From: Mesostigma viride
Lineage: Eukaryota > Streptophyta > Mesostigmatophyceae > Mesostigmatales > Mesostigmataceae
DNA: 64,000 nucleotides
Direction of reading: 5' to 3'
Assembly: GCA_009746045.1 (NCBI GenBank)
Contig: RPFO01000587.1
Coordinates: 126,001-190,000, forward strand
The first letter of the stretch is position 1; each line of letters starts with the position of its first letter. Positions 31,290 to 44,800 of this stretch are shown here, piece by piece. The notes under the pieces were generated by a model, which worked only from the letters and a program-made list of their open reading frames with translations, ran no database searches and had not been told where the DNA came from. Position numbers and translations under genes: made by a program.

Positions 31290-31780
31290 CACTGTTTGTA
31301 CAGAAAGCTGGACAATCTCCGGGGCGCCGGCGCCGTGTGTGCGCCGCCCGCTGGTCGCGTTGGGCGTGACTGACGCAGGCGTACATCCATAATCCAGGTG
31401 TACTTGTCGTGCTGATCCTCGAGGTGGGGCGGAATATTCGCGGACGTGAACTGGTCCTTCTGCTCCTTCGTGGCCTGCGGGATGGCCAATCGAGTGGTAT
31501 TCCTCCTTGAGCGGGCGGGGTCATCATGGTTCAGTGTCGAACAGCTTGGCTTGTCTAGCCTGAATGACGGCGCGGAGCCGGTGGAGGCTGGTGAAGCGGG
31601 AAGGACGCCGGGGGGGCAGCCGGGTCCCGGCCGCAGACAGCTAACAGCTTGTCAGCTAGGTGCTGCATGGCGCGGATGCCGGGCCGACAGCGTGCAGCCG
31701 GGCGCATGTGGCTGTCCGGGATGTCCAGCGCGTCGTCGACCCAGCCCCAGCATGGTCAATGCTACGACAACCAACTTGAT

Positions 31781-32591
31781 AATGACGTGCACTGATTTTG
31801 AAGCTTGCGGTGTACGCTGTATACCCTAGCACAATTGAATGTGGAATACATGGAATGTTCCTCTTGGTGGGAAGGAACTCCTATCAGTTCTATGGACCAA
31901 AAGCTAGAAATGTGTCTGAACACAAGATATTAGATTAGAATTAGTTTGCTGTTTGTTGCTTGCCTAGACAATATATGAAAGAGACAACCAGATATAAGAT
32001 AAGTGTGTACAACTTGCAATCCATTTATCGATCTCCATCCAAATATTTCCTGCATGAGTCATCAGGCGCTTGAGCTAGCCCCTGTGCTCCTGCCTTTATC
32101 TTAGAGATCTGCGTGCCTGATGGCTCATTCAAGAAAATTCTTCCATGGATGCATGCAGACTCCCGACCAACAGCTAGATTCATTTTTGGAACTGTGCGCT
32201 CGATCTAAGCTATAGCTAGGTTGTCTCATGGATGTAAGGTTGCCGTATTTCATGGCAGGCAGCTAAAAGATAGTCCTTGAGATAGCTAGCGCATGTTCTC
32301 TCATCGACACATGAATCCACCCTAATATGTAGATAACTATAATAGTATTTATTCGTGTAAGATTTGCACGGTTGGCCGGAGTATCCAGGCACCGATGCCT
32401 CCAGGCATGGCGCGCGAAAATGCTCACTGTATCCAGGCACAGAAAAGTACCTGATGAAAGGCACACTGCAATTTTAATAACGCACTGCAATTTTATAACA
32501 ACACGAGAACATGTGCACATGCAGAAATATACCATGGCAAACAAATGCAGTTGGCCTATCATGTACGATCCGCCGTACTTATCTCTTTCTT
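31781..32591. other. Intergenic: downstream flank of the ABCA gene
   Basis: No supported gene. Short shadow frames only. Confidence 0.5.
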
Positions 32592-32596
32592 TTACA
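32592..32596 (-). terminator. Probable UGUAA polyadenylation signal of the ABCA gene
   Basis: TGTAA on the minus strand, 108 bp after the stop codon. UGUAA is the usual poly(A) signal in chlorophyte algae; its position fits a short 3' UTR. Confidence 0.5.
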
Positions 32597-32703
32597 GCAA
32601 AACTTTTTACCACATGCAACACGTATGCCATTCTATAACACAAAAGCTTGCTTGCAAACTTATGGCGACACAGTCTGCTCAACGTCTTTGGAGTGCGCAC
32701 AGG

Positions 32704-32818
32704 TCACTGCTCTTCATCAAGCGACGTGTTCACCCCCTCTTGCTGTTGAGCGAAACTGTTGAAAATTGTCTGAAGAGATGTTTGCCCTACGCTGTACTCT
32801 GCCAGACCCATCACTTCC
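32704..32818 (-). CDS. ABCA last exon with stop codon
   Basis: Codes [20 protein letters not shown] and [17 protein letters not shown], then TGA at 32704-32706. YS..QTSL..IF is the conserved end of ABCA proteins. Acceptor ATTGCAG. Confidence 0.9.
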
Positions 32819-35800
32819 CTGCAATGTCAAGGTAGCATTTAGAGAAAAAGGCCAAATTTGCCAAACACAGGAGTCGCACTAATTAATCTTTTGTGGGAAA
32901 ACCAGATAAATGTGAGACACGCTTTTTAATAGCCGCACAGTAACCATGGCAGAAAAAAGCAGAGCTCCAATGTCCAAAGCCACTGTCAACGCTCTACATT
33001 TCTTCAACAGTTCGACAACCGTCCGAGACGGCTCAAATGAGGATTATGTCCCCGTCTAATGCTGGGGCACGATACAGACGATTATTGTACAAAACTGAAC
33101 TTCAAAACAAATATCATCTGTCGACTACAGCATATTATTAGTACCCCGTGACATGCCCTTGCCCATGGCACGCAAGGTATGACTAATTAAAACTCGACAA
33201 CCATGGAGATAGATACTCCCCATTATCACGAAAACTGAAAGACAGAGCAAGGTAGTTACTGCATGGCGTAACAACCAGCTGTTGCAAACTGCGACCCTGC
33301 CCAACTCATCCGCAAGGTACTCCGAAAGTCTTTCAAATCATGTGGGGCTGGAAGCGTGTGCGCAGATGATATGTAGTAATTGGCAAGGTATACAATCAAC
33401 TAGACTATCGATTGTCCTTCGGTATATCAACAAAATATAGTTATTTTTCTTATAAAGACAAGACACCAGCACAATGGAATCAAGACATCATGGTCACTAT
33501 GAATGATGCTTATGGCTCTAGGAAACAATACCAAAGAATGGGATGATAGCAACATGGTCCCACAATATCTGCAGACTCCACACCCTACTAAGCACAAATA
33601 AAAAACACTGCGACAGGCACATAAACCACAAGAGACCGCACCATACATCGCCATGACATGAACATTGAGCATGCGAGTAAACTAAGATGAGGCATGTGAT
33701 TCCATTCAGTATACTGATGAATGTGATGAAATTCCACTCACTTGTTGGCCTCCAGGAAGCCGAACACGCGCGCCAGGGTTGTGTCTTTCCCCAGCGGCAG
33801 CTGCACATAAGACACCGCATGGGAGGGGAGGGGTGCCCGTCAGCGGACAGCGGGGGAACATTGGCCTCGCTCCTGTCACGCGGCGTGTCGCGGGAGTCAT
33901 CCACACACCAGGCTGCCAGCTGGTTGGCCTCCCAACCCAAATGGCAGTTATGGCATGGTGATAGTGTGTTGGCTGGTTAACGTGAGACAGGAAGCAGGGT
34001 CCGGACCACCTCTACGGTAGCTTGGCGAGCAGGGACATCAACACACACATTCACCACAACTGGGCCATAAGGCTCTGAAAGACACCGGGCAAGCAGGCAG
34101 CAACAACGCGAGGGATCCACTGCTTAGCTATGGACGGATACAGGCAACGTTTGCACGCAGGCACGCATGTTTCCACTTCAGGTGATGCTGTCTCATGGTC
34201 ACAGCTACCAGACGGACAGGAGGGGCCGACAGATATGCAAGATAGAGAAGCGGTGAATATGGCAGTTATAGCAGGAGGAACTGCAGTGGTCGTGGGGTGG
34301 AAAGCACAAGTGGTAACAACACCAAGGAGGTATAGCTGGTCTTGCACCCACCTGCCAGCGCACGACGGCGCCGTTGCGCTCGGCCACGATGGCCTCGGGC
34401 GACAGTTTAAGCACCGCGTGCCTGAAGCGGGAGAAGCTCATGCCGGTGTGCCACGACTCGCACAGCACCCGCGCCGTGTGCTTGGCTGGGGGACAATTTG
34501 TGTGCATAAATAACATCACCATGCAGGAAGATAGGGCAGATGGCATGCATTGAAGCCACATAATTTGTTACTACCCCTCACCTTCATGGGATGCATGGGG
34601 CCGCGGAGACCAAACGACAGATGTTGGGGTCCACCCTGTGCTTTCGCTCCTCGGCTGGCAACATCTATCAATCCTCTTTGCGTACATGAGGAGGATGATC
34701 ATGAATACGTGCAAGACAGCTGCAGCAAGCCTCCACAGCGTAAATTATGCAGTAAGACTATTACTCCTCTGTTGCAAGGCAGCACAACGATGTAGCTTGT
34801 TGGGTAATCTGTAAGGCTATGCCCGGCAGCCTGTGCCTGGCCCCAAAACAAGCAGCACGGCATGGCAACACACGGGCACAGAAACTGATTGCAAGCTGCC
34901 CTAGGGCGCAGAAGCTCGGGAGGCCACCTGGAGTAGCACATTAGTACAAAGATGATTAAGAAGAGAGGGCAAAGCCTTCCCCCCACCTAAGTTCTCATCA
35001 TGCGTCTATGGCACCATCTCCCTCCCCCTCCCTAGGCCTCACCATCTCACTCTGGTACACTCCCTGCTCCCCTTTCGGCCCTCACTGAGCACTGCTGTCC
35101 GGCACACTTCCACTTCCGGGCGGCCCCCACCTTTGCTCAAAGGGAAAACCCATTCACCCACCGTCCTTGTCCAGCACATCAGCGCCGGCCAGGCTTTTGC
35201 TCAGGGCCTCCCACGCCTCGCTCGTCTCTGGCTCGTTGCCCAGCGAGTCCATAAACGCGCGGAACGACGACAGCGGCAACCGCGCCTCCACCCCCATTGT
35301 CACCAACCCTTCTTCCTCTTCCGCTTGGCACCGCCTCACCTCGTCAGTGCCCTCCTCGTCCGCATCAGCTTGTGCGGACGCGTTGAAGGGCTCGTACCCG
35401 GCCACCCGGCCCACCAGCGCGGCGTCCGCCAGCCGACGACACAAGGCCTCGATCTCCTCCACTGGGGGCTGCGCCAGCTTGACCTAGTAGAGGACGAGGG
35501 GACGGGGAGTGGTAGAAAGGGACACCGTTCATTGTAATGAGGGGGAAAAAGAAGTTGTTGGGATGGGAGGGAAAACGGACTTGCTATGATGGGGAAGGAG
35601 GCGGCGGTGAGCGTGGCGTCGGGTAGTGGTCGAAGGGGATCATGCACAGGTAAGGGCAGGTTACAAATATACCGCCACACATGGAGTCAGCGTGACAAAC
35701 ACGTGAAAACATGAAGGTAGGTAAGCAATGCGGGTGGATCAGGGGCCATCATCCACACCATGGTTCTCACAACGGTTCCGAACCTTACGCCTGTGACGAT

Positions 35801-38800
35801 GAACCAAATGTATCCCCCTGTTTCCACCCCTGGCCTGCATGCCTCGTAAGTTCCGGCGGTGGGTCCGGTGGCCCAGATTGTACCCTGCCAATAACCTTGG
35901 TGGTCACCAGGTCTTTGGCGACGTGTCAGCCGGGGCACACCAGCAGATCCCCTCCACCAACATGCAGAGGCAGCGCGTACTAGAGTATATATGCATAGCA
36001 TCACAAATAAGCATTACTATTTCTAATTTCTAAATTCCTTCTGCACTTGATTACTCCACCACGTTGCACAGTACACAGATTGCACGGTGGGTGATCGTGG
36101 TCATACCAACAGACGTCCTCAAACAAGTGGTGAAGCGGTACGTTACCGCCTGATTAGTGATCGTTGCGGTGATATTCGCGCACCTCAAGCTGCAGCGCAC
36201 GCCCGAAGCAGTGCTTGATCTGAGAAGGGCTGCCCAGACACCGCAGGCTGCCATCCACCTGCATGCAGGGTAGACACAATGGCGCAAGGGCTCCACGCGT
36301 CCCAAGTAAGCACGCGGGCCAGTAGGTGACTCCAGGGGTCTAGCCAATGCAGGAATGCGGGCTTGACATAAACGGGTATTACCCAAGTGCAGCTGCTGGC
36401 GTAGTGGAATTCGTTTCACCTGACACGGTCTATCAACAGAGATAAAGACCTTTGTGCTAGGGCCTCGTAAAGCTTGTCTGATGCAGGCACATATTGGGGA
36501 CACGCATTCACCCCTGGGATGAACCCCTGGTGGCGCCGACACAGCTTTGAGCGGCTGACTAAAAACCTCAAAAAGGTGCCGCCATGCAGCAAGGCAGGCA
36601 GTGCCCAGCGGTTGCACTCACACATCGCAGGCTTGCCTGCCCCTCGGCGCACGTATCGCGCCCGCATACAAGCGCACCCATATACATTCTCCCAGGAAGG
36701 CACCACCCACTTTGTGAGCGAAATGGAAAGGCCTGCATTACAGAAATGTTGCAGGGGGGTTGTCGGTCAGCTGTAAACTTACCAACCAGATGCTGCTGTG
36801 CGGTGGACTGCAAGGCTGGCCAGCTGCGTGCCTTCACCCCCGCACCCCCATGCCCTAGTAGCCTGTGTGCTTCCTTCCCCCCCCACACTGTACAGTAGCG
36901 TGCGTGCTTCGATCCCCCCCCCACCATAATGCCGATGCGTGTGCAGAGCGCCTCCGCCTCCTCCATGCTGTGCGTCGTCAGCAGGATCGCGCAGTTCCCC
37001 TGTTGGGCCACGTGGCGGCGTGGCAGCGCGGCGCGAGCAAAGGCGCATGTATAAGAATAGGCAGGGCGGGCAGCCGGGGGTTCAGCCACGCAACACCATG
37101 GGATGAGAGGAGCGAGAGGAGCGAGAGGAATGGAAATCCTTCAAATGCGGCCATTGTCTCAAAGCATCACCTTCATAGCAGGGGGGCGCTACTAAGGTCA
37201 ACAAGAAACTGAAAGCAAGCAACAAGAAGCCAATTATACAAGCGAATCGGTGAAGAGTGGCTGTGAATACTATAAGCAGCTCTTACAGCAACCCCGCCAT
37301 GTTAGGCTGCTGCCACTTTCTGCATGCAAGGCCGTCATTTTGGCTCTCTCATATATTTGGCTTCAGCGAGACCGGTGGGCCCCATCCGAGAAGAGTAAGT
37401 ACCTCCAGGGTGATCTTGTTGATGATGCTCCACATGCAGCGCCGTGCCACTGGGTCCATCCCTGCAGGTAAGACAACATGGGCAAGCCATAGCGTGGGTG
37501 CGGCAGCGTTTCCCATCATCAAAGCAGGCCCAAAGGGGTACGTATTGAGAAAGTCAGCGCTTTGCGGTGTGCACATTCATTCCACACGCCACCCCTCCAC
37601 GTAGCTTGGCGCGTACAAGATATTCCCAATGGATCAGAATGATAACAATTACTTCACACTAGGTAGCTTACAATACGTAGTAGCCATTGTCCGGTACTGC
37701 ATCAATTAATTAATGAATTACACTCGTGCTCCCGTTGGGGAGTCACGGAGCACCGGAGTGCTTTTAATCCCTGAGTGTGCACAGCGGGCAGGGGGCAGAG
37801 ACCCCCCCCTTCCCTCATGCGACAGGCATGCCACAGGGTGCTGAATCGGACCCGTCGAAACGATCCGGGGCATCCCCTGTGGGTGCAATATGTCCCGTGT
37901 GAGCATTGCATTGCTATGGAGACGTGAGCAAACAAGCAGCGCTAGGCGAGACGCATAGCTAGGCTGGCGGATGTCTGTTGGCTACTGGTTAGGCTATAGG
38001 CATGCATGGCTACTTTCTACCCTGCATTGGCATTGCACTATGGGATGGCGATGTCCAGGTTGCATCACCCAAACGTGGGTGTGACTACATTATGGCTTGT
38101 CTAGCCCGTGGGCGGCTTCCACAGCTGGTTGTTGACGATCAGGTCCCCGCCCCTCCCGAACACCTTGGGCATCTTGGGGTCTTGCTTGTGGCGGAGGTAC
38201 TCCGGCCACAGGTCGCGTCGCTGCTGCTGCTGAGCGGGGGTCAGGTCGTCGTCCAGCGTCCAGGAGAGGCCGTGCAGCTTCTTGCGACACGAGAGGTACA
38301 TCCGCTTATCCTCAATGGAACGGAAGGTAAGCAGGACTGGTGGGGGTGCCGCCTTACGTCCCGTGAGTGGGGAAGGACGCAGTGCTAATTTACCTACGAG
38401 TTCCAGTTGTAAAAGGAGCAAGCTCCTGATCGAGCTCGGCCTCAAGAGACTTGACCGTCTCCCCTGGCTGCTGCTCGAAACGACAAAGCACCACTCGTCA
38501 TTGGCGGCGTGCGCGGTCGGTGTCCTAGCGCACTGCTGCTCGGCGTTGGGCTTCCAGCTACTGCAGCTTCGTGTCAAATCATGGCATCTGTGGTTGAGGT
38601 GGTCGCTGACCGCAGTAGGTCCACGTAGGAGTGGGGCAGGAGGCTGCCATCTGCTGGCCGGGTGGGCTGGGCAGCGAAACTGATACTGCATCAAAGATTT
38701 TCCTTATCACTACTAGCATAGGTTCAACCAGGTGACCCTGGCAATAACCGTCACCCCACTAATGATGTGCAACAATCCCCATGCACAAACTTGATGTGAT

Positions 38801-41800
38801 GGAGCGTCCAAGAGATTCCAAGACTTCAACACGCACATTTCGACACCGGAGTGTAGTGCAGTGCAGTATAGTACTACTATAGTGTAGTGTAGTGTAGTGT
38901 AGTGTAGTGTAGTGTAGTGTAGTGTAGTGTAGTGTAGTGTAGTGTAGTGTAGTGTAGTGTAGTGTAGTGTAGTGTAGTGTAGTGTAGTGTAGTGTAGTGT
39001 AGTGTAGTGTAGTGTAGTGTAGTGTAGTGTAGTGTAGTGTAGTGTAGTGTAGTGTAGTGTAGTGTAGTGTAGTGTAGTGGAGGGGAGGGGACTGGGCTGG
39101 GGAGGGGAGGGGAGGGGAGGGGAGGGGAGGGGAGGGGAGGAGGGGAGGGAGGGGAGGGGAGGGGAGGGGAGGGAGGGGAGGGGAGGGGAGGGGAGGGAGG
39201 GGAGGGGAGGGAGGGAGGGGAGGGGAGGGGAGGGGAGGGCTGCATCGTGCTGCGTCAGATCTCACACCGGTAGAGGGCTCGTCCAGGAAGAGGATGGGTG
39301 GGTGGCCGATGAGCGCGACCGCGAGGGAGAGCTTGCGACGGTTGCCGCCGCTCAGTGCGCCGGCCGCCTTGTTGGCAAATGCGCGGAGGCCCACCATGCC
39401 CAGCGTGGAGTCCACCAGCTGCCAACACCCAGCACCGGGGGACAGGAGTGGGTGGGCACAAGGTCGGGAAAGAGAGACGTATTGTGTCATCAGGCGATGC
39501 GGATATATTGTTAAGGGGTGAGGGTGGGGGGAAGAGAAACTGGTTACAGCCAGCCAGCTGTTAGGCAACAATAGATATAAGATAGGATGAAGCAGCATGC
39601 AACGTGGGTGGCCAACAAGGTGTCTGGTACAGCCCACCAACATAGATAAAGGCTTCCTGCATAGCCTCCAAGGACAGGCGACTGCAGGGCAAGCCAACAG
39701 AGGGAGCATGTCGCTGGCTGTCGTGCCAGGAATAGGTTAGGATGGCTGTAATTTGCCCATGGTCACCACCTCTTGCAGTATGTTTGAAAGAAGAACGTAT
39801 CAGATGACGAAAAGAGGAATGTTAGGTGCGCTATATCTACGAGGCAAGCATTACGCAGCACATCTTATGACTGGCAATGAACGGCAAACGCGCACAATGG
39901 TGACAGGCCATGGATGTTTCAAGAAATGAAAGCAGAGGCTTTATTCGGCTTTCCTTTGCTCTGCCTGTATTCCAATCCGCATGTTCTCATCCTCTTTCTC
40001 TCCTTGGATCTTTTGTCATGGCATGATGCTGACAGTCAGCTGAGTGCAAACCTATGCCCTGGATTCGGAAAATGGGCACACCTCCGTGACTACCCATCAG
40101 CAGAGCCTACACGTAGGTCAAGCCCGTCATCCCAGCCCGTCATCCCAGCGCATCATCCCAGCGCATCATCCCAGCGCACCATCCCAGCCCATCATCCCAG
40201 CCCATCATCCCAGCCTATCCATCCCGGCCTAGCCTGCCACCCTCCCCCACCCCCACCCCCCCCACCCCCCATCCCCCACCCCCCCACCCCCCCCCCCACC
40301 CCCCACCCCCCACCCCACCCCCCACCCCCACCCCCCCACCCCCCACCCCCCACCCCCCCACCCCCCCACCCCCCCACCCCCCACCCCCCACCCCCAGGGT
40401 ACCTGCGGGATCTCCTCGTCAGGCAGGCACTTGAGGCGCGCGTAGAGCACCAAGTGCTCTCGTGGCGTCAGCAGCTCCAGCAAGGGGTCGAACTGGGGGC
40501 AGCAGCCCACCTGGTGGGTGCCACATCCAGAAAAAAACACGGGCAAAAAGACAGGCAGAGCACTCATGCCCCTTGTGTCAAGCAGGGTAGGAGGATCCTG
40601 CCGTAACTATCAGCATTCAACATGGCAGACCCCCTCAAACACGTAGATACCTGCCCTAATCGGCTCAGGCCCATCCCTAAGTCCGCTGAGCCAAGTATGC
40701 TAAACCGCGCCTGAGATACTTCAAGAAGACAAATAGTATTTCAGAGTATGATTTAAATGACAGCTATATATTGGTGAAATAGCTTCACCTCGCCCCATTC
40801 CATGTGCATGGGATGAACACCAGGGTGTTTATTCCACCATCGGTGTGTGTCCTGCATGTGGTGGCCTTCGTGCCAGAATAAGCTGTACTCCCAACAGCGA
40901 ACCAAAGGCAACTCAGGCACGTCTACTATACATACTAGGATGAACAGCAAGGCAGAACTCATGTATCCTTGAACAAAGAGACGCTCTCCACACTTACCAA
41001 TGTATCACAGGTCGGACAAATATAAATGATATTTGGCCGTATTTGCGCATTTGATTTATAAATGTTGCATATTTAGTCCACTAAATGTATCCAACGGCGA
41101 AAAAGTTTTCACCAAAATATTTAGATGTATCCAACGGCGAAACAGTTTTCACCAAAATATTTAGATGTATCCAACGGCGAAACAGTTTTCACCAAAATAT
41201 TTAGATGTATCCAACGGCGAAAAAGTTTTCACCAAAATATTTAGATGTATCCAACGGCGAAAAAGTTTTCACCAAAACATCTAAATGTATCCAACGGCGA
41301 AACCGGCTTTGAATATTTAAATGAATCTAAATGAATATTTAAATACTCGTGCCGCCAGGGCCTTTAACTTTAACATCTGAAGTTTCAGTTTCAGTCTGAA
41401 CTGGCCGCGTCTGCGTCCTGCCTCGCGCGCCATTAGGAAACTGAGCGGGAAATGCATGTGCCTTAAACTTAAACTTGTAAGTGCCCAGCCGCCATGTGAA
41501 CTGGGCGGGATAAACAAGGACGTGGACACCACGGACTTTTCGACAGGCACGCGCGTGGGCACGCAAACCTAAACTTAAACTTGAGACCTAGGACCTATAT
41601 GGGAGACAACGAGGCGGGCCATGCCGATGACGGCGGAGGGGGGTTAGGGAATGCGTTGGATGGTGCTGGTGAGGCAGAGGTAGGAAGCCGCCAAGTCCTG
41701 AACTTATCCTCCTCGGATGAAATTTCAACTGATGGCGGGTCTATGCTGCAACTGGCAGTGTTTGATGATGTCGCTGGCAGCTCTGGAGTGGCTCATCGCC

Positions 41801-44800
41801 AGGCCGGGACCAGCACAACTGCAGCCGACGTGGATTTAAATGATGTCGGCGAGAGGCGGATCAGCGCTAGCGGTGACAACGGCTTGCAAGCAGCAGCGTC
41901 AGCCTCTGCTGCAGATGATGGCGGTAGAAAATCTGATGCTCACTTGGCTGCGCAAGAGGCCATCAAGCAGTGGAAGATGCCTGTCAAGTTTGCCCAGGCG
42001 GGCTTGCAAAAGTGCCCTGTGCCGCCACACAAGACCCGCTCCATCCTCCACGACTACGGCGTTCGCTGCCAGTACAAGGACGACAAGACAGGCAAGGACA
42101 AAGGGGAATGGTTCTGCCTTGCGTCGAAGAAGTGCCGTGACGCCGGTACGAGAGTCACGGTCTACAAGTATTCGACATCTAATGCTACGAAGCACCTGGA
42201 GGTAGCTCACGGCCTTGCGTCTGATAAGTCGGCACAGGTCGCTCAGAACGCTGCGGCGCTGGAGGGACGCGTGAAGGCAAACCAGCAGTCGACCCTCTTC
42301 CAGGACAACCCCTCGCGATTCCTGAAACTGGAGTGGGTGAAGGCTCACATCGTGCACAAGTTCCTGCCCTTCTCGTTCATGGACGACACTATGCGGGCTT
42401 ACACGGCGCTGTCTCACCTGCCTGATTTTCCAGCGGCCTCGCTGAACGCAAAAGCGGTCAAGCACACCGTTGTTGAGCTGTATGATGCGACCAAGAAGAC
42501 GTTCACGGTGTCGCTGCTGGAGGACGTGAGGAGCAGCCCCCTGCCCATCTTGACCGCTTCCATCGATCTCTGGAAGTGCAAATTTTCAGGGATGAAGTAC
42601 CTGGGTGTGCGTCTCTTCTGGATCTCAAGGAAGTGGGGGTTTCGGACAAGCCTGCTGGCTGTCAAGCAGTTCAAGCCATCCAGTGAGCTGACCGCGTCCG
42701 GTCGGCTCTCCGAAATCGTCCGCGACTGGTTTGTGTCTGTCTTGGATGAGTTCCAGCTCAAGGCATCCGACCTGTTCGCAACCGTCACGGACGGGGGGCC
42801 TGATGTGCGTCGCTGCTGCAATCTGCTCCTGGACGCACCATGGGAATGGTGCGCATCGCACATGCTCAACGTGGTGATGCAAGAGTCCTTTGGCACGGGG
42901 CTGGACGCGGCCAAGACGAAGAACCCGGGGGCTCGTGCCATCTTCAAAAGCATGAAGGGTGTGCTCGAGCACATGAACAAGAGCGACAAGGCAGCTCAGC
43001 GCTTCGAGGAGGAGGAGCAGGCATCCGGTGCAGCAGGCGTGAGGAAGCACGTTCAGGCGGTGCCCCAGCGCTGGGTATCGCATACGAAGGCGACCTGCCG
43101 ATTCCTCGAGCGTGCCGAGGGGTACAAGCAGCACTGGCTCACTTATCAGCAACAGCCGCTGCCCTTGGACGATGTGCAACTGCTGACGGTCCGGGAGCTT
43201 TACTCGCTGATGTCACCCATCAGCGATGCGGTGCGCGCAGCGCAATCCAAGCAAGCGCCCATGGCAGCCAGTGCCCTTGGTGACTTGGTGAAGATCCGCC
43301 TCACCCTGGTGAACGAAGCACAGCCCCTGACCATGAAGAATCCGGCAGCAGATGCGGCGTATGAGAAAAAGGAGAAGGAGCCATCCCGGGAGTCCGGTGG
43401 TCGGGCAGCGATTCCTCCCTCTCGTCCTGTCCCTGAGAGGAGGGCGCATGGCTCGCTTCAGCTTGTCACGCAGACGACACGCGCACTTCTTGCCGAGGCG
43501 CTGGACAGCCGCTTTTTTGCGGACCGGTATTTCCCATCCAGGCGGACCCGCTGCAATGGCGAGGTGAAACACTTCCCGCTCTTTGACATGGTGTCTGTCC
43601 TCCATCCTCCCTTCAAGGACCTGGGCTATGTGGAGAAGCTTGTTGCGCTTGACCCGGTCTGCACGGGGGCTGCTGCAGAAGTGAAGGCCGGGGCCACCGC
43701 ATTCAGGGATACCATCTGGGGACGTGTGGAGGATCTGACACGGAAGGTCGCGGAGGCATCCCGCAACAACGCTGCAAAGGCAAGGCAACCGGAGAGTGCC
43801 AGCAAACGGCTGCGCACCATGCTGGGCCGTGCGGAGGTGGAAAGGTCCAGCAATACTTCCCCCAATTGGGAAAGCCTTGTCGCCGTGGGCATGATTGGAT
43901 CCACTGAGCTGCCGGCGGAGGGGGTTGCGAATGCTCAAAAGTCCCCACGTGAGATCGCAGCAGAGGAGGTTTCACGTTACCGCAGCTACAAGGTTCCGGC
44001 GGAGGATATTCTGCCCTTGCTGGATGCATCCAATGTTCTTCGATGGTGGAGTGACAAGGGGCAGACTATGTACCCCCACCTGGCCGTTGTGGCCAGGTCG
44101 TGCTTGGGGGTAGTGCCTGGCTCAGGCGTTCTTGAGAACGATTTCAGCCAGGCCTCCAACCTGCTGAACCGGCGGCGTTCGACGATGGACCCCACTTTTG
44201 TGGAGATGGTCAACTTCCTCCACGCCGGGGAGGATGACATCCCCATGGACGTGCCGGAGATTCCTGTCGCTGACCAAGAGAGCTACATCCCCGCACGGCT
44301 GCGAAACCCCGTTCTCCAGGCCAGGTTGGCTGCCTTAGAGAACGGGGATGGAAGGTCGCAGGAATCTGACGATGATGAAGATGACCCTGAGGTCATGGCA
44401 GGTGCAATGCCGATGATTGCCCCAGATTAGAATCTGCTCATGGACTTCATGCACTACTACGCTCGCGGCTTGATCTGCATGGGCATGATAGAGTGTGGTT
44501 GATTTTTAGGTCAATGTGGGACAAGCTCCAAGTCCTTCTAGTTGCTGGATTTGTTGCTTTCATATTTCTGTGACTTAGGTATTTCATATCTCATTTCAAG
44601 TCGTACTTGGTGACAAGATATCCACCGTTAGAATAATGGTTGGCCATTGGCTTGGTCAGTTTTGCGTGGCTTGAATGGGTTGGGTGCTGAATGGTGGGAT
44701 GGTAAGTGTAGCCATCGCATCACTAACACTTTCTACAAATCCATCTGAAATGGATGTGTATGCATTGCATTGGCTTACTTTGTTGCAATGGCATTGGATT

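Larger units (their letters stand above)
30059..31780 (-). mobile_element. LINE-B, old degenerate copy split by an insertion
   Basis: 30059-30632 matches the N-terminal side of the LINE-B RT, and 31290-31780 matches the linker before it. Both carry many frameshifts and deletions. The two parts are separated by the 619-bp insertion at 30652-31270. Confidence 0.7.

Noticed and set aside
33420-33720. Search for the final ABCA exon directly after 33742
   Set aside because: No stop-bounded segment with the YS..QT motif was found here; it was found at 32704-32818 instead.
38759-39709. A single 316-codon frame containing an ABC signature
   Set aside because: Only 39268-39418 is an exon. The rest translates the GGGGA and AGTGT satellites and intron sequence.
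41091-41300. CRISPR-like appearance of the 40-bp direct repeats
   Set aside because: Units are contiguous with no unique spacers, the context is a eukaryotic hAT end, and the same array is present at the other end.
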